The notes under the pieces are model-generated. The model searched no databases, was not told where the DNA came from, and worked only from the letters and a program-made list of their open reading frames with translations. From Candidatus Hydrogenedentota bacterium (GTDB lineage Bacteria; Hydrogenedentota; Hydrogenedentia; Hydrogenedentales; JAGMZX01), in the NCBI GenBank assembly GCA_029556545.1, contig JAKQEQ010000187.1:1-64000 (forward strand): 64,000 bases of DNA, read 5' to 3'. Position numbers and translations under genes: made by a program. Numbering within the stretch: the stretch's first letter is position 1; each line of letters opens with the position of its first letter. Positions 16,001-22,647 of the stretch are shown here, one piece after another.

Positions 16001-18266
16001 CGAACTCGTCCCGGGGTCTCTCCTCGTCCGCGGCATATGTCACTTGCAAAGGCACATTGGGCCCGGACACGCCGGTGAGGAGTCCCCACAATCGGAGGCT
16101 CAGAGCCACGCCGACATCCGGCAGCATGCGGGTCTCGTACTCGGAAGTGGTGACGCCGTCTCCGAACGCGCGTTTGAGATCGCCTTGGGTCGGGGGCGAG
16201 TCGGGGAGTATCGGGTTGTAGACATGCGCGCCAGCGACGTTGACGTTGACTTTGCTCTGTTCGTCGTTGATGAAGATGGCGGCGCGGCCGGCGATGACGC
16301 ATGCGGGCTCGCCGGTCATGGTGATGCGGAGGCGCTGGAAGGCGTTCAGGTCTGGATCGAGCCACGATCCGTCGGGGAAGGGGTTCCTCTCGTAGAGGTT
16401 GGGGAAGTAGGCCTGGGTGTTGATTTCGTTGTAGCTGAGGCCGATGGCGGCCTCGATGCTATTGAGCATGTCGCGCGCCGCGGCGCGTGCGGCGGGGTTG
16501 CCGAAGGGCAGGCCAAGCCACGCGAAGGCCTGGTCTTCGCAGGCGGCCACGCGATCGGCCTCATCCGCGGGAACGAGCGGCGCCCAGTAGTTCGTGCAGG
16601 CCTCGAGTTTCTCTTTCCAGTGGTTCAGGTGCCGCCACTGGGGCATGGGCCAGGGGGCGAGGTAGGCGTATACGGCGTTGTTGTTTACGAGGAGGTCGTA
16701 ATCGTTGTCGATGGCGTCCACGTCCACGTCGGACATCATGAGCGTGATGTACGAGTCGTCCGGGAAGCGGAGCCGTATCGGGATTTGCGGCGGCAGGATG
16801 ACGGCGGCCGGCGCGGCCCTGAACTCGCCGGGGTTGTCCGGGTCCGGGACCGGGATCATATCGCCTTCGTCGCCGACGATGCCGTTTCCGTTGAGGTCGA
16901 CGGGGATGCGCATGCCGGGCAACTGGGTGGCGAGCATGAAGCCGAGCTTGCTCTCCGGACGCGACGGCGCGACGGCGGTCCGCGGCGGGTTCAGCGGGTC
17001 GTAGACGGGGTCAAACTCGTAGGGCGGCTGGGCGGCCGGGTTGAGCGGCGAGTCGTCGCGATCGACGAGGCCGTCGCCGTCGTTATCGAGGCCGTCGTCG
17101 CCGGCGTAGTAGACGAAGAGCCCGCCCTCGATGGCCTCGTCCGGATCGAGGATGGGCTGGCCCGCGACGTCGAGAATGGGGAAGCCATCCGGGGCATGCA
17201 GATAATCGGAGAACTGGCCGTCCGGCGGATTATTGCCGTTGTCGTCGAAGGCGTTGTCCTGCCGCTCGTCGATCAGGCCGTCCAGGTCGTTGTCCACGCC
17301 GTCATTGGGGAAGTATTGGTCGATGGGGATGGGAATCCAGATCGAGTCCTTGAGGCCGTCGCCCGAGTTGTCGACGTCCGCCCAGAGGTCGACCTGTTCC
17401 TTGGCGTACGCGAGGCCGTCGCGGTATTCGGCGGGCAGCGGGGCGGCGGCGGGGTTGTTCGGGTCTTCGCGCCAGGGCGGCGGGAAATAGGGGGCGCCGT
17501 CCGGCATGGTGACGCGGCCATAGAGCCTGGGGGTGACAAAGGGGAAGTAGCGCGGGGGCATCAGATTGAGGAAATCGGCGTCTTGCTCAGCGTCCGCGTA
17601 ATAGAAGTAGCGATACGGGGAACTGGGATGGTCCAGCGGCACGGGCCTTCCGTCGGCGGTCATGAGTCCGGCGCGGGGGCGATTGATTGGATCGTAGAGG
17701 TTGTAGAGGACGGCGGTGAAGGGACGATCGTGCCCCCCGAGGTGCTCGATGCGGGGGATGAAGAGCCAGTTGCGCGTGCGGGGCCCGCGGTAGAGCGGTT
17801 CGTCGGGGATACCGTCGCCGTCCCAATCGACGTAGACGTCCTCGCGCCCGCCGCCCAAATCGACCTTGAAACTGTTGAGGTTGATCTCGGGGATACCCGG
17901 CGGTCCCGGCACGAGGGGATGCTTGCCGGCCCAAAGCGGGGCGCCCTTCCGGCGGGTCCACGGTTTGCCGACGAAGGCGGCGCCGCTGTAGATCGAGCGC
18001 CAGGGGTGGTCGGTCGAGGTGACCTCGGGGTGCTCGAGGAAGTCCCGGTTCAAGGTGGCAACGGCCATGGCGATGCCGGCGTCGGCGATGTACTCGACGC
18101 GGACCGTGTTGGTCACGTTGGTGGCGGTCTTGAGTTCGAGGCGGGTGACGGCGAAGAAGGTGAGCGCGATCGCGAGGAGGATGGTCATGATCGCGATGGC
18201 GATGATTAGGGCCGCGCCGCGGCGGGTATCCCGCCCGCCGTTATCCCCTGGAGACGTTTCATTCAA
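10029..18266 (-). CDS. Giant GspK/PilX-like minor pseudopilin with calcium loops and lamin-tail-like domain
   Basis: About 2,745 aa if translation begins at TTG 18266. The head, RRG followed by AALIIAIAIMTILLAIAL, is a class III signal anchor without Glu5, the hallmark of GspK tip pseudopilins. A VNVNTAG helix-hairpin-helix-like motif with a later LPGI (about residue 2510) is also GspK-like. In between are many Asp-rich calcium-loop motifs (DNDGDGLVDRDD, VDNDLDGLIDE, DGIDNDGDGP, YIDRDGDGLND) and a lamin-tail-like segment (EWVELVNVSDEPVDISGWEL) near residue 1475. GspK is usually 300-350 aa. It follows the J-like gene in G-H-I-J-K order. The start is uncertain: the frame is open upstream to 18689, an ATG at 18584 overlaps the J-like stop by ATGA, but that would add about 106 residues encoded by repeat DNA before the anchor. 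Confidence 0.8.
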   Translation of the reverse strand: MNETSPGDNGGRDTRRGAALIIAIAIMTILLAIALTFFAVTRLELKTATNVTNTVRVEYIADAGIAMAVATLNRDFLEHPEVTSTDHPWRSIYSGAAFVGKPWTRRKGAPLWAGKHPLVPGPPGIPEINLNSFKVDLGGGREDVYVDWDGDGIPDEPLYRGPRTRNWLFIPRIEHLGGHDRPFTAVLYNLYDPINRPRAGLMTADGRPVPLDHPSSPYRYFYYADAEQDADFLNLMPPRYFPFVTPRLYGRVTMPDGAPYFPPPWREDPNNPAAAPLPAEYRDGLAYAKEQVDLWADVDNSGDGLKDSIWIPIPIDQYFPNDGVDNDLDGLIDERQDNAFDDNGNNPPDGQFSDYLHAPDGFPILDVAGQPILDPDEAIEGGLFVYYAGDDGLDNDGDGLVDRDDSPLNPAAQPPYEFDPVYDPLNPPRTAVAPSRPESKLGFMLATQLPGMRIPVDLNGNGIVGDEGDMIPVPDPDNPGEFRAAPAAVILPPQIPIRLRFPDDSYITLMMSDVDVDAIDNDYDLLVNNNAVYAYLAPWPMPQWRHLNHWKEKLEACTNYWAPLVPADEADRVAACEDQAFAWLGLPFGNPAARAAARDMLNSIEAAIGLSYNEINTQAYFPNLYERNPFPDGSWLDPDLNAFQRLRITMTGEPACVIAGRAAIFINDEQSKVNVNVAGAHVYNPILPDSPPTQGDLKRAFGDGVTTSEYETRMLPDVGVALSLRLWGLLTGVSGPNVPLQVTYAADEERPRDEFDFDVSFPGYGRVDDNANALILALNRVNDNATIDKFGKPLIDEGLRLPPLSTFALDYLTGRIESTDHLGAFKQDIVNEIAQGFATYFLRLGAFEGIDEPAELQRFRPLRNLLAERDGIDNSGDSVVDPLGELGDRALRTREQIMIDDQIGAGRFNTLRNHISVHGADRNLKYVRALNSIKTLNKLDYNYATPQQIAAALLLFGDFTLTQYRTEEFRTPDGHRFAAGLAQADTDVLAPEWIDNVTGQRRGGLLFEATGDASNPVVPATLAPFHRVPADDVLAALQTAVDIVDNRDRDHARSVLTTERTEYVERPRRRVPADELIHLGSVQHYVEEIRETVQDPPLEIKDQWWARFVTDGVRPEERRISYTVSGLEAIRINEIMVRPVRRVEAEATPDLANFGETYNPLLDPTPFTEFLDGFPLNAPPLSSQLPEFIMQRRDMSTQGRVPVWLAPPAGAVLGETTYLTNDSWQYTGGMLPTNSAFEPLVNVPNAVEWLFVASEGLPEGRYYLTLNVTRGPGAELDITADNQLRYAIKYVPVVLTPDGGIEPQGPTILADVTSIAAFSAPRPPPPLSNEQRDWWRNWQNNMLGSGAPPSLFAPVTQAEMGLGADRRPPGWVFLDGSREQLSSNAAAAGFIGYYEEALNQGFLLDTPFASLAGPTHTVLVPPPPRAFLDENDNPVQIPGWALCVALMLDLNLDPNQEDIPALNVNFFDFSQEPNHEWVELVNVSDEPVDISGWELVVGIPNAEGSDAGSIEPDLNKVTLTVPDGSVIAPKGMVLLTPVAKGDENFGKWDYFQWTDPRPASITQRNGIGLTRGYMPGVLQPFFLANVTVPPFVDRWLDTPPSYRDVTGNVFDRLVVTDTLGRPAYVNPLWTAQDAADNGVLWQASLYDYIDRDGDGLNDIPASFLTDGTRGTLLNPTAASVIEAKLRSSDAVGDPDKPWDRIIPVATEALNVLESGIAQLVLQGGIFPNYPEWDGIDNDGDGPYLVRREDPSTGDSVLEILPGLLARDMVDNDLSGVIDEPDEGIDEGRNVRAGSYRPGTIPLVFFLVGGDIYKAAMTMLDGQGLDAGPEGTFFQEGWIARLGFDASTPSIAAPYIGSDLDPPAWKAFAQRRWYPGDNVIVSLYEGPEDLGRVADRLTYNEQDIVNRTIDDVAPCPYGALLHPAYPTLWPENQMGLDFYKSLERKHPLYHGDRFGTSNRWEATDGNYDDWAESPALWERRVNKNVWPYRTIDREQNPVYNYRYRFALDPALPSGDADLVLAENERLFRHAISGTPLRMNTAARFFENPEQADGTRQFVTAPDFDLPWRTDLPVAQRRTPNFDWGFEKAAVRDGHFASPGDLMNVPRMSFQLPLFNPFDPFNPALFDPSLRWITGTSPVNEILGAGTNARADTTLRTALLGQSGEGATTEPLFLEAVDAFAAQPLVLTVGQAEFRPIRPHPRDFSEADLNSMYQWRPQGLPNAWAPVYLFEFPGEPLVSVTYTAAAGGSRFALPQFPAVFNRDGLFWPEGNSNWPVFSAGYPPGHFVERWPAEKRVVAYVVDRAEAYDPKNPTSRDPEALFEWGPEDGLENGEYVLYIGTFLPGLREALNRADGLARAVVPASLSSLPVDPRVTPPPWIGEPLLAETEAFDVNGQTLGTVEVGRHLPDPYWDGVRPSTETNDWTFKIEVHTSRAETGAAMDVNDPTSWGVKLPFLCPDTSGYILYGYDGWQPEVVKVRDNYLALRVLSLSPPAKPVMLTHVVLAPRRSTAGRVNVNTAGLQLQRRGNTDRNDPFSPLMGLPGIVDAVTPVSATDVVDPPTMSVPEGMAWPSPTIMAREQSVPPYRLTPETAGIPALENYVRLKDGPGSSPERRASLQLTGLLLEGRPEHFDGRYYRSPGDMAIDRNAFLHPVFPPDDRLDPRGIFPLSNEGDPALRFDQVQERFRRIANLTTTRSDIFEIIVTAQSGYGLDMDGDGFINYRSDDEFVVTAESKVRTVYVRRSPRPSP

Positions 18267-18336
18267 TCCCGGTTTCCGCCGGGGTTGTCCGCGGGTGGAA
18301 AGCGCCGCCAAACCCGGTTCGCCCGTGAGGATATCG

Positions 18337-18512
18337 CCCCGAAGGGGCCGCAACATGACAGCCCGGGGCAACGCCCCGGGGACACGGGCATGCAAGGATA
18401 AGAAGCCCTGAAGGGGCGTAGCGGTCTGTTGCGCCCTTTCAGGGCTGCAATTGGAACACGCTCGCTTTCCCAGGGCGTTGCCCTGGGCTGTCATATCAAG
18501 GGCCTTCGGCCC
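18337..18512. repeat. Nested palindromic repeat element (about 176 bp)
   Basis: Outer arms at about 18337-18380 and 18469-18512 are imperfect inverted copies sharing ATGACAGCCC, GGGCAACGCCC and a CCGAAGG block. The inner dyad 18404-18446 pairs AGCCCTGAAGGGGCG with CGCCCTTTCAGGGCT (one mismatch). The whole segment could fold into a cruciform. It resembles small non-autonomous or REP-type elements. It sits immediately upstream of, and in frame with, the giant K-like gene. Confidence 0.75.
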
Positions 18513-18521
18513 GGGAACGCG

Positions 18522-18552
18522 GTCCACCACGGGCGGGAGGCCCGTGCCACGA
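18522..18552. repeat. Dispersed repeat, copy b (second hairpin only)
   Basis: CACGGGCGGGAGGCCCGTG followed by CCACG matches the second hairpin of the copy at 20370-20420 with one change. The first CATGGGC hairpin is absent. It lies 28 nt after the stop of the J-like pseudopilin gene. Confidence 0.65.
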
Positions 18553-18580
18553 GGCGACTGCAACTGCTCAACACGCGCGT

Positions 18581-19972
18581 TCATAGGCGCTCCCGGCGCG
18601 TCAACACGGACTGCATATCCCGGCCGGCGGCGGCGGGCACCTGGATTTCCATCGCGAACCAGCGCAAGAAGTCTTTCGAGTTGACCCAACGGCTCGGCGT
18701 GGCCACCCAGAACCCGGCGCCGATGAAGCCGGGCAGCCGGGGCGCGAGGGGCATGCCCTCGAACACCAGCGAGGGCGTCTGCGCGGAGAGGGCGGTCACG
18801 AGGCCATCGTCAATGCCATATAGCGACCCAACGTCAGGATTGAACACGAACGCGGTATAGCCGGGGATCAGCCGGACGTCGTTGAAATGGGGCGGCTTGG
18901 GTTCCTTGTTGACGGTGATCCAATAGGTGAACAGCGGCGGGGATCCGGACAGGTCGAATTCGGGCAGCCGCGGATCGTAGATGCCGAACAGGATGTTTTC
19001 GGCGAGGACGTAGTGCTCGGCTTTGGGGCGCGGATCGCTCGGATTACGCGGGTCGCCCCAGAAAGCGGGAAGCCCGGGCTCCCCGGCGAGCATGCGAATC
19101 CACAATTCGCGCCGCTTCGCCTGGATAATCCCGTTCACGTCATCATGCGAAAGCGCCCGAAGCGAAGCGTAGGCCTCTTGCTGCATGATCCGGCGCATGT
19201 CTTCACTGTCCCGGACGTTCTGCAGGACACCGGCCAGCGACTCGCTGTCCGCGGGCAACGCGTCAAAGGGCAGCACACGCGGGTTCACGCCATCGAGCAT
19301 TCCCAGATACAGGCGCAGGTTGTCTGAATCTCCGGAATCGTACCGGTCGAGGGCGGGCTCGATGCGGTCGAGCGTGGGCCAAGTCAGCCGCGTTCCGTTC
19401 GCGCGCTTGATCTCGAAGGTATCGAGGTCGGTGCGGCCCGGCTCGACGTAGCGCACGAGCGACTGCGTCACGACAGTAACGGAGTCAATGTCGACGATAT
19501 CGCCGCGTACGTCGCCGGCGAACACTTCCTCGAATCGACTTTGGAGCGCCGCACCGCCCTGATCCCAGGCGCGTTGGCGAAGGGTTTCGTAGGACTCGGT
19601 GTAGCTGCTCTGGTAACGGATGGAATCGACGGTGGGATGGGCGACGTAGGTGACGCGGGCGAGGCGTCCCTCGACAACGCCTACGAAGCTGAAGCCCTTC
19701 GGGCCGCCGTAGAAGGCGTAGTAGTCGCCGAATTCGCGGGCGGTGAACGCGCCGGCCAGGTCGCGTTCGAGTTGGGTCATGCTGCTGCGGGCGCGCTCGA
19801 AGGCCTCCTGGTTGACGTAGCCGGTGCGCACGGCGTCAATCGCACCGCTGAACAGGAGCGTAATGCCGGCCAGCAGGACGATGAAGATCGCCATGGCGAC
19901 CAGGATTTCGACCAGCGACATGCCGCGTTCGGCGGCACGCGCGCCGGCTATCGGCTCATTCCTTGTGTACAT
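18581..19972 (-). CDS. PilW/GspJ-like pseudopilin
   Basis: A 463-aa protein with a type IV prepilin head: basic leader to Gly17, then MSLVEILVAMAIFIVLLAG with Glu at +5, which should be cleaved by prepilin peptidase. Long mixed alpha/beta C-terminal region, longer than ordinary GspJ (about 200 aa) and closer in layout to PilW. It follows the tail-only gene with a 17-nt overlap, and its stop overlaps an in-frame ATG of the next frame (ATGA at 18584). Together with neighbours it gives the order G-H-I-x-J-K, matching the type II operon at 29-42 kb. Likely part of the minor pseudopilin tip complex. Confidence 0.85.
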   Translation of the reverse strand: MYTRNEPIAGARAAERGMSLVEILVAMAIFIVLLAGITLLFSGAIDAVRTGYVNQEAFERARSSMTQLERDLAGAFTAREFGDYYAFYGGPKGFSFVGVVEGRLARVTYVAHPTVDSIRYQSSYTESYETLRQRAWDQGGAALQSRFEEVFAGDVRGDIVDIDSVTVVTQSLVRYVEPGRTDLDTFEIKRANGTRLTWPTLDRIEPALDRYDSGDSDNLRLYLGMLDGVNPRVLPFDALPADSESLAGVLQNVRDSEDMRRIMQQEAYASLRALSHDDVNGIIQAKRRELWIRMLAGEPGLPAFWGDPRNPSDPRPKAEHYVLAENILFGIYDPRLPEFDLSGSPPLFTYWITVNKEPKPPHFNDVRLIPGYTAFVFNPDVGSLYGIDDGLVTALSAQTPSLVFEGMPLAPRLPGFIGAGFWVATPSRWVNSKDFLRWFAMEIQVPAAAGRDMQSVLTRRERL

Positions 19973-20348
19973 AAGTCAAGAACGACTCCAGGTGGCCGTC
20001 CGGCACGTAGGCCGAAAAGGTCACCTTGCACTTTAGGGGTGCGCCCGGCAGGCCCGCCTCGCGGTGAATCGAGTATTGCCAGCCGCGATACAACTCGTAG
20101 ACGCGCTCGATCTCGGCGAGGGAACGCAACGCGCTCAATTCAGCCCAGGGCCGCAGCCACGCGAAATCGGGGCCCGCGCCCTGGAGGAGCGCGTCGATTG
20201 GGGCGTCGCCCGTCGAAACGGCGGGCGCCGCCGCGCCGCCCGCGAGGAGATACACGAGCGCGCCGCCGATGATCGCGCCGGCGACCAATGCCAGCGCGAG
20301 CGCCGGCAACGGCGGTTTCGTCTTTTCCCGTTGCGCCTCGTTGGCCAC
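19956..20348 (-). CDS. Tail-only relative of the neighbouring I-type pseudopilin
   Basis: About 130 aa. GTG 20348 is preferred because AAGGAG ends 11 nt before it; GTG 20360 is the alternative but abuts that site. The N-terminus is Lys/Pro-rich followed by an ordinary membrane helix (about 18-38), with no Gly|FTLVE prepilin motif. The C-terminal 60 residues resemble the end of the gene immediately upstream: YELYRGWQYSIHRE ... KVTFSAYVPDG ... FLTYVHKE against YALYEGWRASVQRI ... RVTFSVRMFDG ... FVTYITQN. I infer duplication of the pseudopilin tail onto a different anchor. It could be a regulatory or capping partner that cannot be cleaved by prepilin peptidase. Not a recognised family. Confidence 0.65.
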   Translation of the reverse strand: MANEAQREKTKPPLPALALALVAGAIIGGALVYLLAGGAAAPAVSTGDAPIDALLQGAGPDFAWLRPWAELSALRSLAEIERVYELYRGWQYSIHREAGLPGAPLKCKVTFSAYVPDGHLESFLTYVHKE

Positions 20349-20369
20349 TGTTTCCGTCACTCCTTTTCG

Positions 20370-20420
20370 GCATGGGCAACCGGCCCATGTCTTCTCACGG
20401 GCGGGACGCCCGTGCCACGG
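20370..20420. repeat. Two-hairpin dispersed repeat, copy c (best preserved)
   Basis: CATGGGC/GCCCATG with a 5-nt loop, then CACGGGC-GGGA-GCCCGTG and CCACGG. It begins 4 nt after the stop of the I-type pseudopilin. Read on the opposite strand such elements translate to peptides of the HGRDARAT type that I recognise as a common intergenic repeat in these phyla. Confidence 0.8.
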
Positions 20421-20423
20421 TGT

Positions 20424-20828
20424 TCAGTTCTGCGTGATATAGGTCACGAATTCCTCGTCACGTCCGTCGAACATGCGCACGCTGAACGTGACGCGGTAGA
20501 GGTCGACGTCGCCGCCGATGCGCTGGACCGATGCGCGCCAGCCCTCGTAGAGGGCGTAGGCCTGCTGCGCCGTGGTCAAGGTCTTCAGGGCGTTCTCGGC
20601 GATCCAGCTTTGCAACTGCTGTCCGACGCCGCCGGCGCGCACTTTGCCCAGTTCGGTCTTGGCCAAAGACGCCACCACGGTCCGCTCGGCGGCCACGCGC
20701 GACTGCGACATGGACGCGGGGAACAACTGCATGATGGCGACTATGCCGACGGTGAGGATCGTGAGCGCCACGATGACCTCGACCAGCGTGAAGCCGGCGG
20801 CGTTGCGTTGTCGCATATGCGCTTGCAT
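20424..20828 (-). CDS. PilV/GspI-type minor pseudopilin
   Basis: 134 aa from ATG 20828, which lies 7 nt after the stop of the upstream H-type gene and has AGGA in front; a longer open frame exists but would precede the prepilin leader with unrelated sequence. The head MQAHMRQRNAAG|FTLVEVIVALTILTVG is a canonical type III signal with Glu5. The C-terminal domain ends in strands shared with the next gene. Length and position after the H-type gene fit GspI/PilV, which initiates the minor pseudopilin tip complex. Confidence 0.85.
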   Translation of the reverse strand: MQAHMRQRNAAGFTLVEVIVALTILTVGIVAIMQLFPASMSQSRVAAERTVVASLAKTELGKVRAGGVGQQLQSWIAENALKTLTTAQQAYALYEGWRASVQRIGGDVDLYRVTFSVRMFDGRDEEFVTYITQN

Positions 20829-20835
20829 GGCGGTC

Positions 20836-21672
20836 CTAAGTCCCTTGTTCGTCGAGTCGTGTGTCGCGAATGCGCGCGCGCCCCGTGCTACGGTATAACT
20901 CGAGGGGCACCGTCCGCAGTTTCGCGAGGGTGGCGGCATCATCATAGCGGTCCTCGACGGGCGCGTCCGGCCTCGGCGCCACGTGCAGGGTCACACGCTC
21001 GGGGCTGTCTGGCGCATGGAGGGCGCCCGACGGTTTGAATACGTGCGCGATGAACGGCGTGGTCGCCGTCGGATTGCGATTCTCGCCGTCCGGCCCGGTA
21101 CCTTCGAGGTAGGCGTCAATGATGCTCATGCCGAGCCTGTAGACTTGCTGCACGTCATTCGCGTCATCCGGCGGGGCGACCCGCGGCCGCTTATGCACGT
21201 AATAGGGATTGAACGGGGCCTCGGGATCGTTCAGCAGCACCACAGTGTCGCCGGGAAGCTGGCGAAACTGGCCTTCCACGCCGTCGACGGGCACGTACCT
21301 GCCGCTGTAAAGACCCGCCGACGGCGGCAATTGCCGCATAACAGCCACGTGCGTGATCACGCGCATGAACTGTCCCGTACCGCTGTCCATGATCGGCTCG
21401 GGGAGCGTCGCGTTATTTTGCGGGTCCAGGCTGATCGGGACGAAGTTGTCGAGACTGTAAACAACGGCGGTGTTGACGCGATGTGTGGCGGCATAGGCCC
21501 GCGCCCACTGCAGCGTGGTGTACAACTCGCGCGACGCGCTGCTCAGGTCCTCGCTCGGCATCATGCTCAAGAACGCGGGTACCGCGAGCACGCCGAGGAT
21601 GGCGAGGATCGCCATCACGACGAGGAGTTCCACGAGCGTGAAGCCGCGGTCTCTATCGCGAGCCATGCGCAT
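20836..21672 (-). CDS. GspH/FimT-type minor pseudopilin
   Basis: 278 aa. Leader MRMARDRDRG is followed by FTLVELLVVMAILAILGVLAVPAF, a perfect prepilin N-terminus. The next helix (SASRELYTTLQWARAYAATHR) matches the GspH/FimT pattern of an N-terminal amphipathic helix before a beta-sandwich. It is longer than typical GspH (about 170 aa), with loops rich in Pro and Asp. ATG 21672 or ATG 21666 are both possible. It is placed between the G-type and I-type genes, as in gsp operons. Confidence 0.85.
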   Translation of the reverse strand: MRMARDRDRGFTLVELLVVMAILAILGVLAVPAFLSMMPSEDLSSASRELYTTLQWARAYAATHRVNTAVVYSLDNFVPISLDPQNNATLPEPIMDSGTGQFMRVITHVAVMRQLPPSAGLYSGRYVPVDGVEGQFRQLPGDTVVLLNDPEAPFNPYYVHKRPRVAPPDDANDVQQVYRLGMSIIDAYLEGTGPDGENRNPTATTPFIAHVFKPSGALHAPDSPERVTLHVAPRPDAPVEDRYDDAATLAKLRTVPLELYRSTGRARIRDTRLDEQGT

Positions 21673-21729
21673 CAGGCTACCCGTTTCCTTGTGGACGTTG
21701 TTGTCGGCGGCGCGGTTTGCCGCGGTCGA

Positions 21730-22578
21730 TCAACTGTAGAACCGCTGCCACGTGAAGCTCGGGTCCCAATTGTTGATGTCGTCACCGCCGCCCCAGAATT
21801 CGAGGTCCTGCTCTGGGTACTGCAACAGGCCCTCCGTAACGACGTTACGGTAAATCAACTGGCCGGAAATGAGATTGGCGCCGTAGGAATAGATGAACGC
21901 CACGCCGGGATTGCGCCCCGCCGGGAACCCGATATCATCGTTGTCCTCGTTCTTCGTGACATAGGCGTCCGTCTGGTCCGCGAGCGTTGTGCCGGGCAGC
22001 ACCCTGCCTTCCGGCGCGACGCGCTGATACAGGCGGTAAATGATCGGATTGGGCATGTCCACGCTGCCGCGGCCCCAGGGCGCCGGGAAAATCTGGTAGA
22101 GATTCTGCCCCCACGGGTCGAAACCGATTTCGAGATATGAGGTCCCGAGTTGCTTGGCCACTTCATTGCGAAGAATGTCTCCATACGGGAAGCCGAAATC
22201 GGGGTCCACCGCGGTGCGCGCGTTCCGCCCGGCGCGGAGCAGGGCGTAGAACGTGTTCGTGTAGATGCTCTGGATGCGCGCGAAATGGGCGGCGCTCATG
22301 GTCGCCTTGCCCTGGTGCACCGGAAACGCGCCGACCTGAGCCACCAGGAGGGCACGCACCTTATCGGGGTCGAGCAAGTCATTGAGACTGTTCCTCCCGA
22401 CGTCGGAGAGCATCTTGGCGAGTGCGGTTTCGATGCTCTGGATTTCGGCCTGGGCGCGGGTCATGCGGGCGCGGCCGATCCAGCTGACGATGTTGGGCAC
22501 GACGATCGAGGCCAGGATCGCGATGATCGCCATCACCACGAGCAGCTCGATGAGCGTGAAGCCTTGGTTCCGTTTCAT
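21730..22578 (-). CDS. GspG/PilA-type major pseudopilin of filament locus A
   Basis: 282 aa from ATG 22578 with AGGAGG at 9 nt. The short leader MKRNQG precedes FTLIELLVVMAIIAILASIVVPNI; cleavage would follow Gly6. The FDPWGQNLYQIF segment and a later FIYSYGANL correspond to the DPWG...SYGADG signature of GspG, but the calcium loop seen in the T2SS GspG of this window is not conserved and the protein is twice as long. The strong ribosome binding site and an own 69-bp gap are consistent with the major subunit. Function as the main subunit is inferred from position and motif. Confidence 0.85.
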   Translation of the reverse strand: MKRNQGFTLIELLVVMAIIAILASIVVPNIVSWIGRARMTRAQAEIQSIETALAKMLSDVGRNSLNDLLDPDKVRALLVAQVGAFPVHQGKATMSAAHFARIQSIYTNTFYALLRAGRNARTAVDPDFGFPYGDILRNEVAKQLGTSYLEIGFDPWGQNLYQIFPAPWGRGSVDMPNPIIYRLYQRVAPEGRVLPGTTLADQTDAYVTKNEDNDDIGFPAGRNPGVAFIYSYGANLISGQLIYRNVVTEGLLQYPEQDLEFWGGGDDINNWDPSFTWQRFYS

Positions 22579-22647
22579 GTCTCACGTCCTCCTAACTTCC
22601 GTGCGCCGTAGCGCCTGGGTTGACCTTGGTTTCCTGGTCTCTAATCC

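Noticed and set aside
14673-18209. Very long open frame on the plus strand opposite the giant K-like gene
   Set aside because: Mirror of the coding strand in GC-rich DNA; no signal peptide, motif or ribosome binding site, whereas the minus strand has clear domains.
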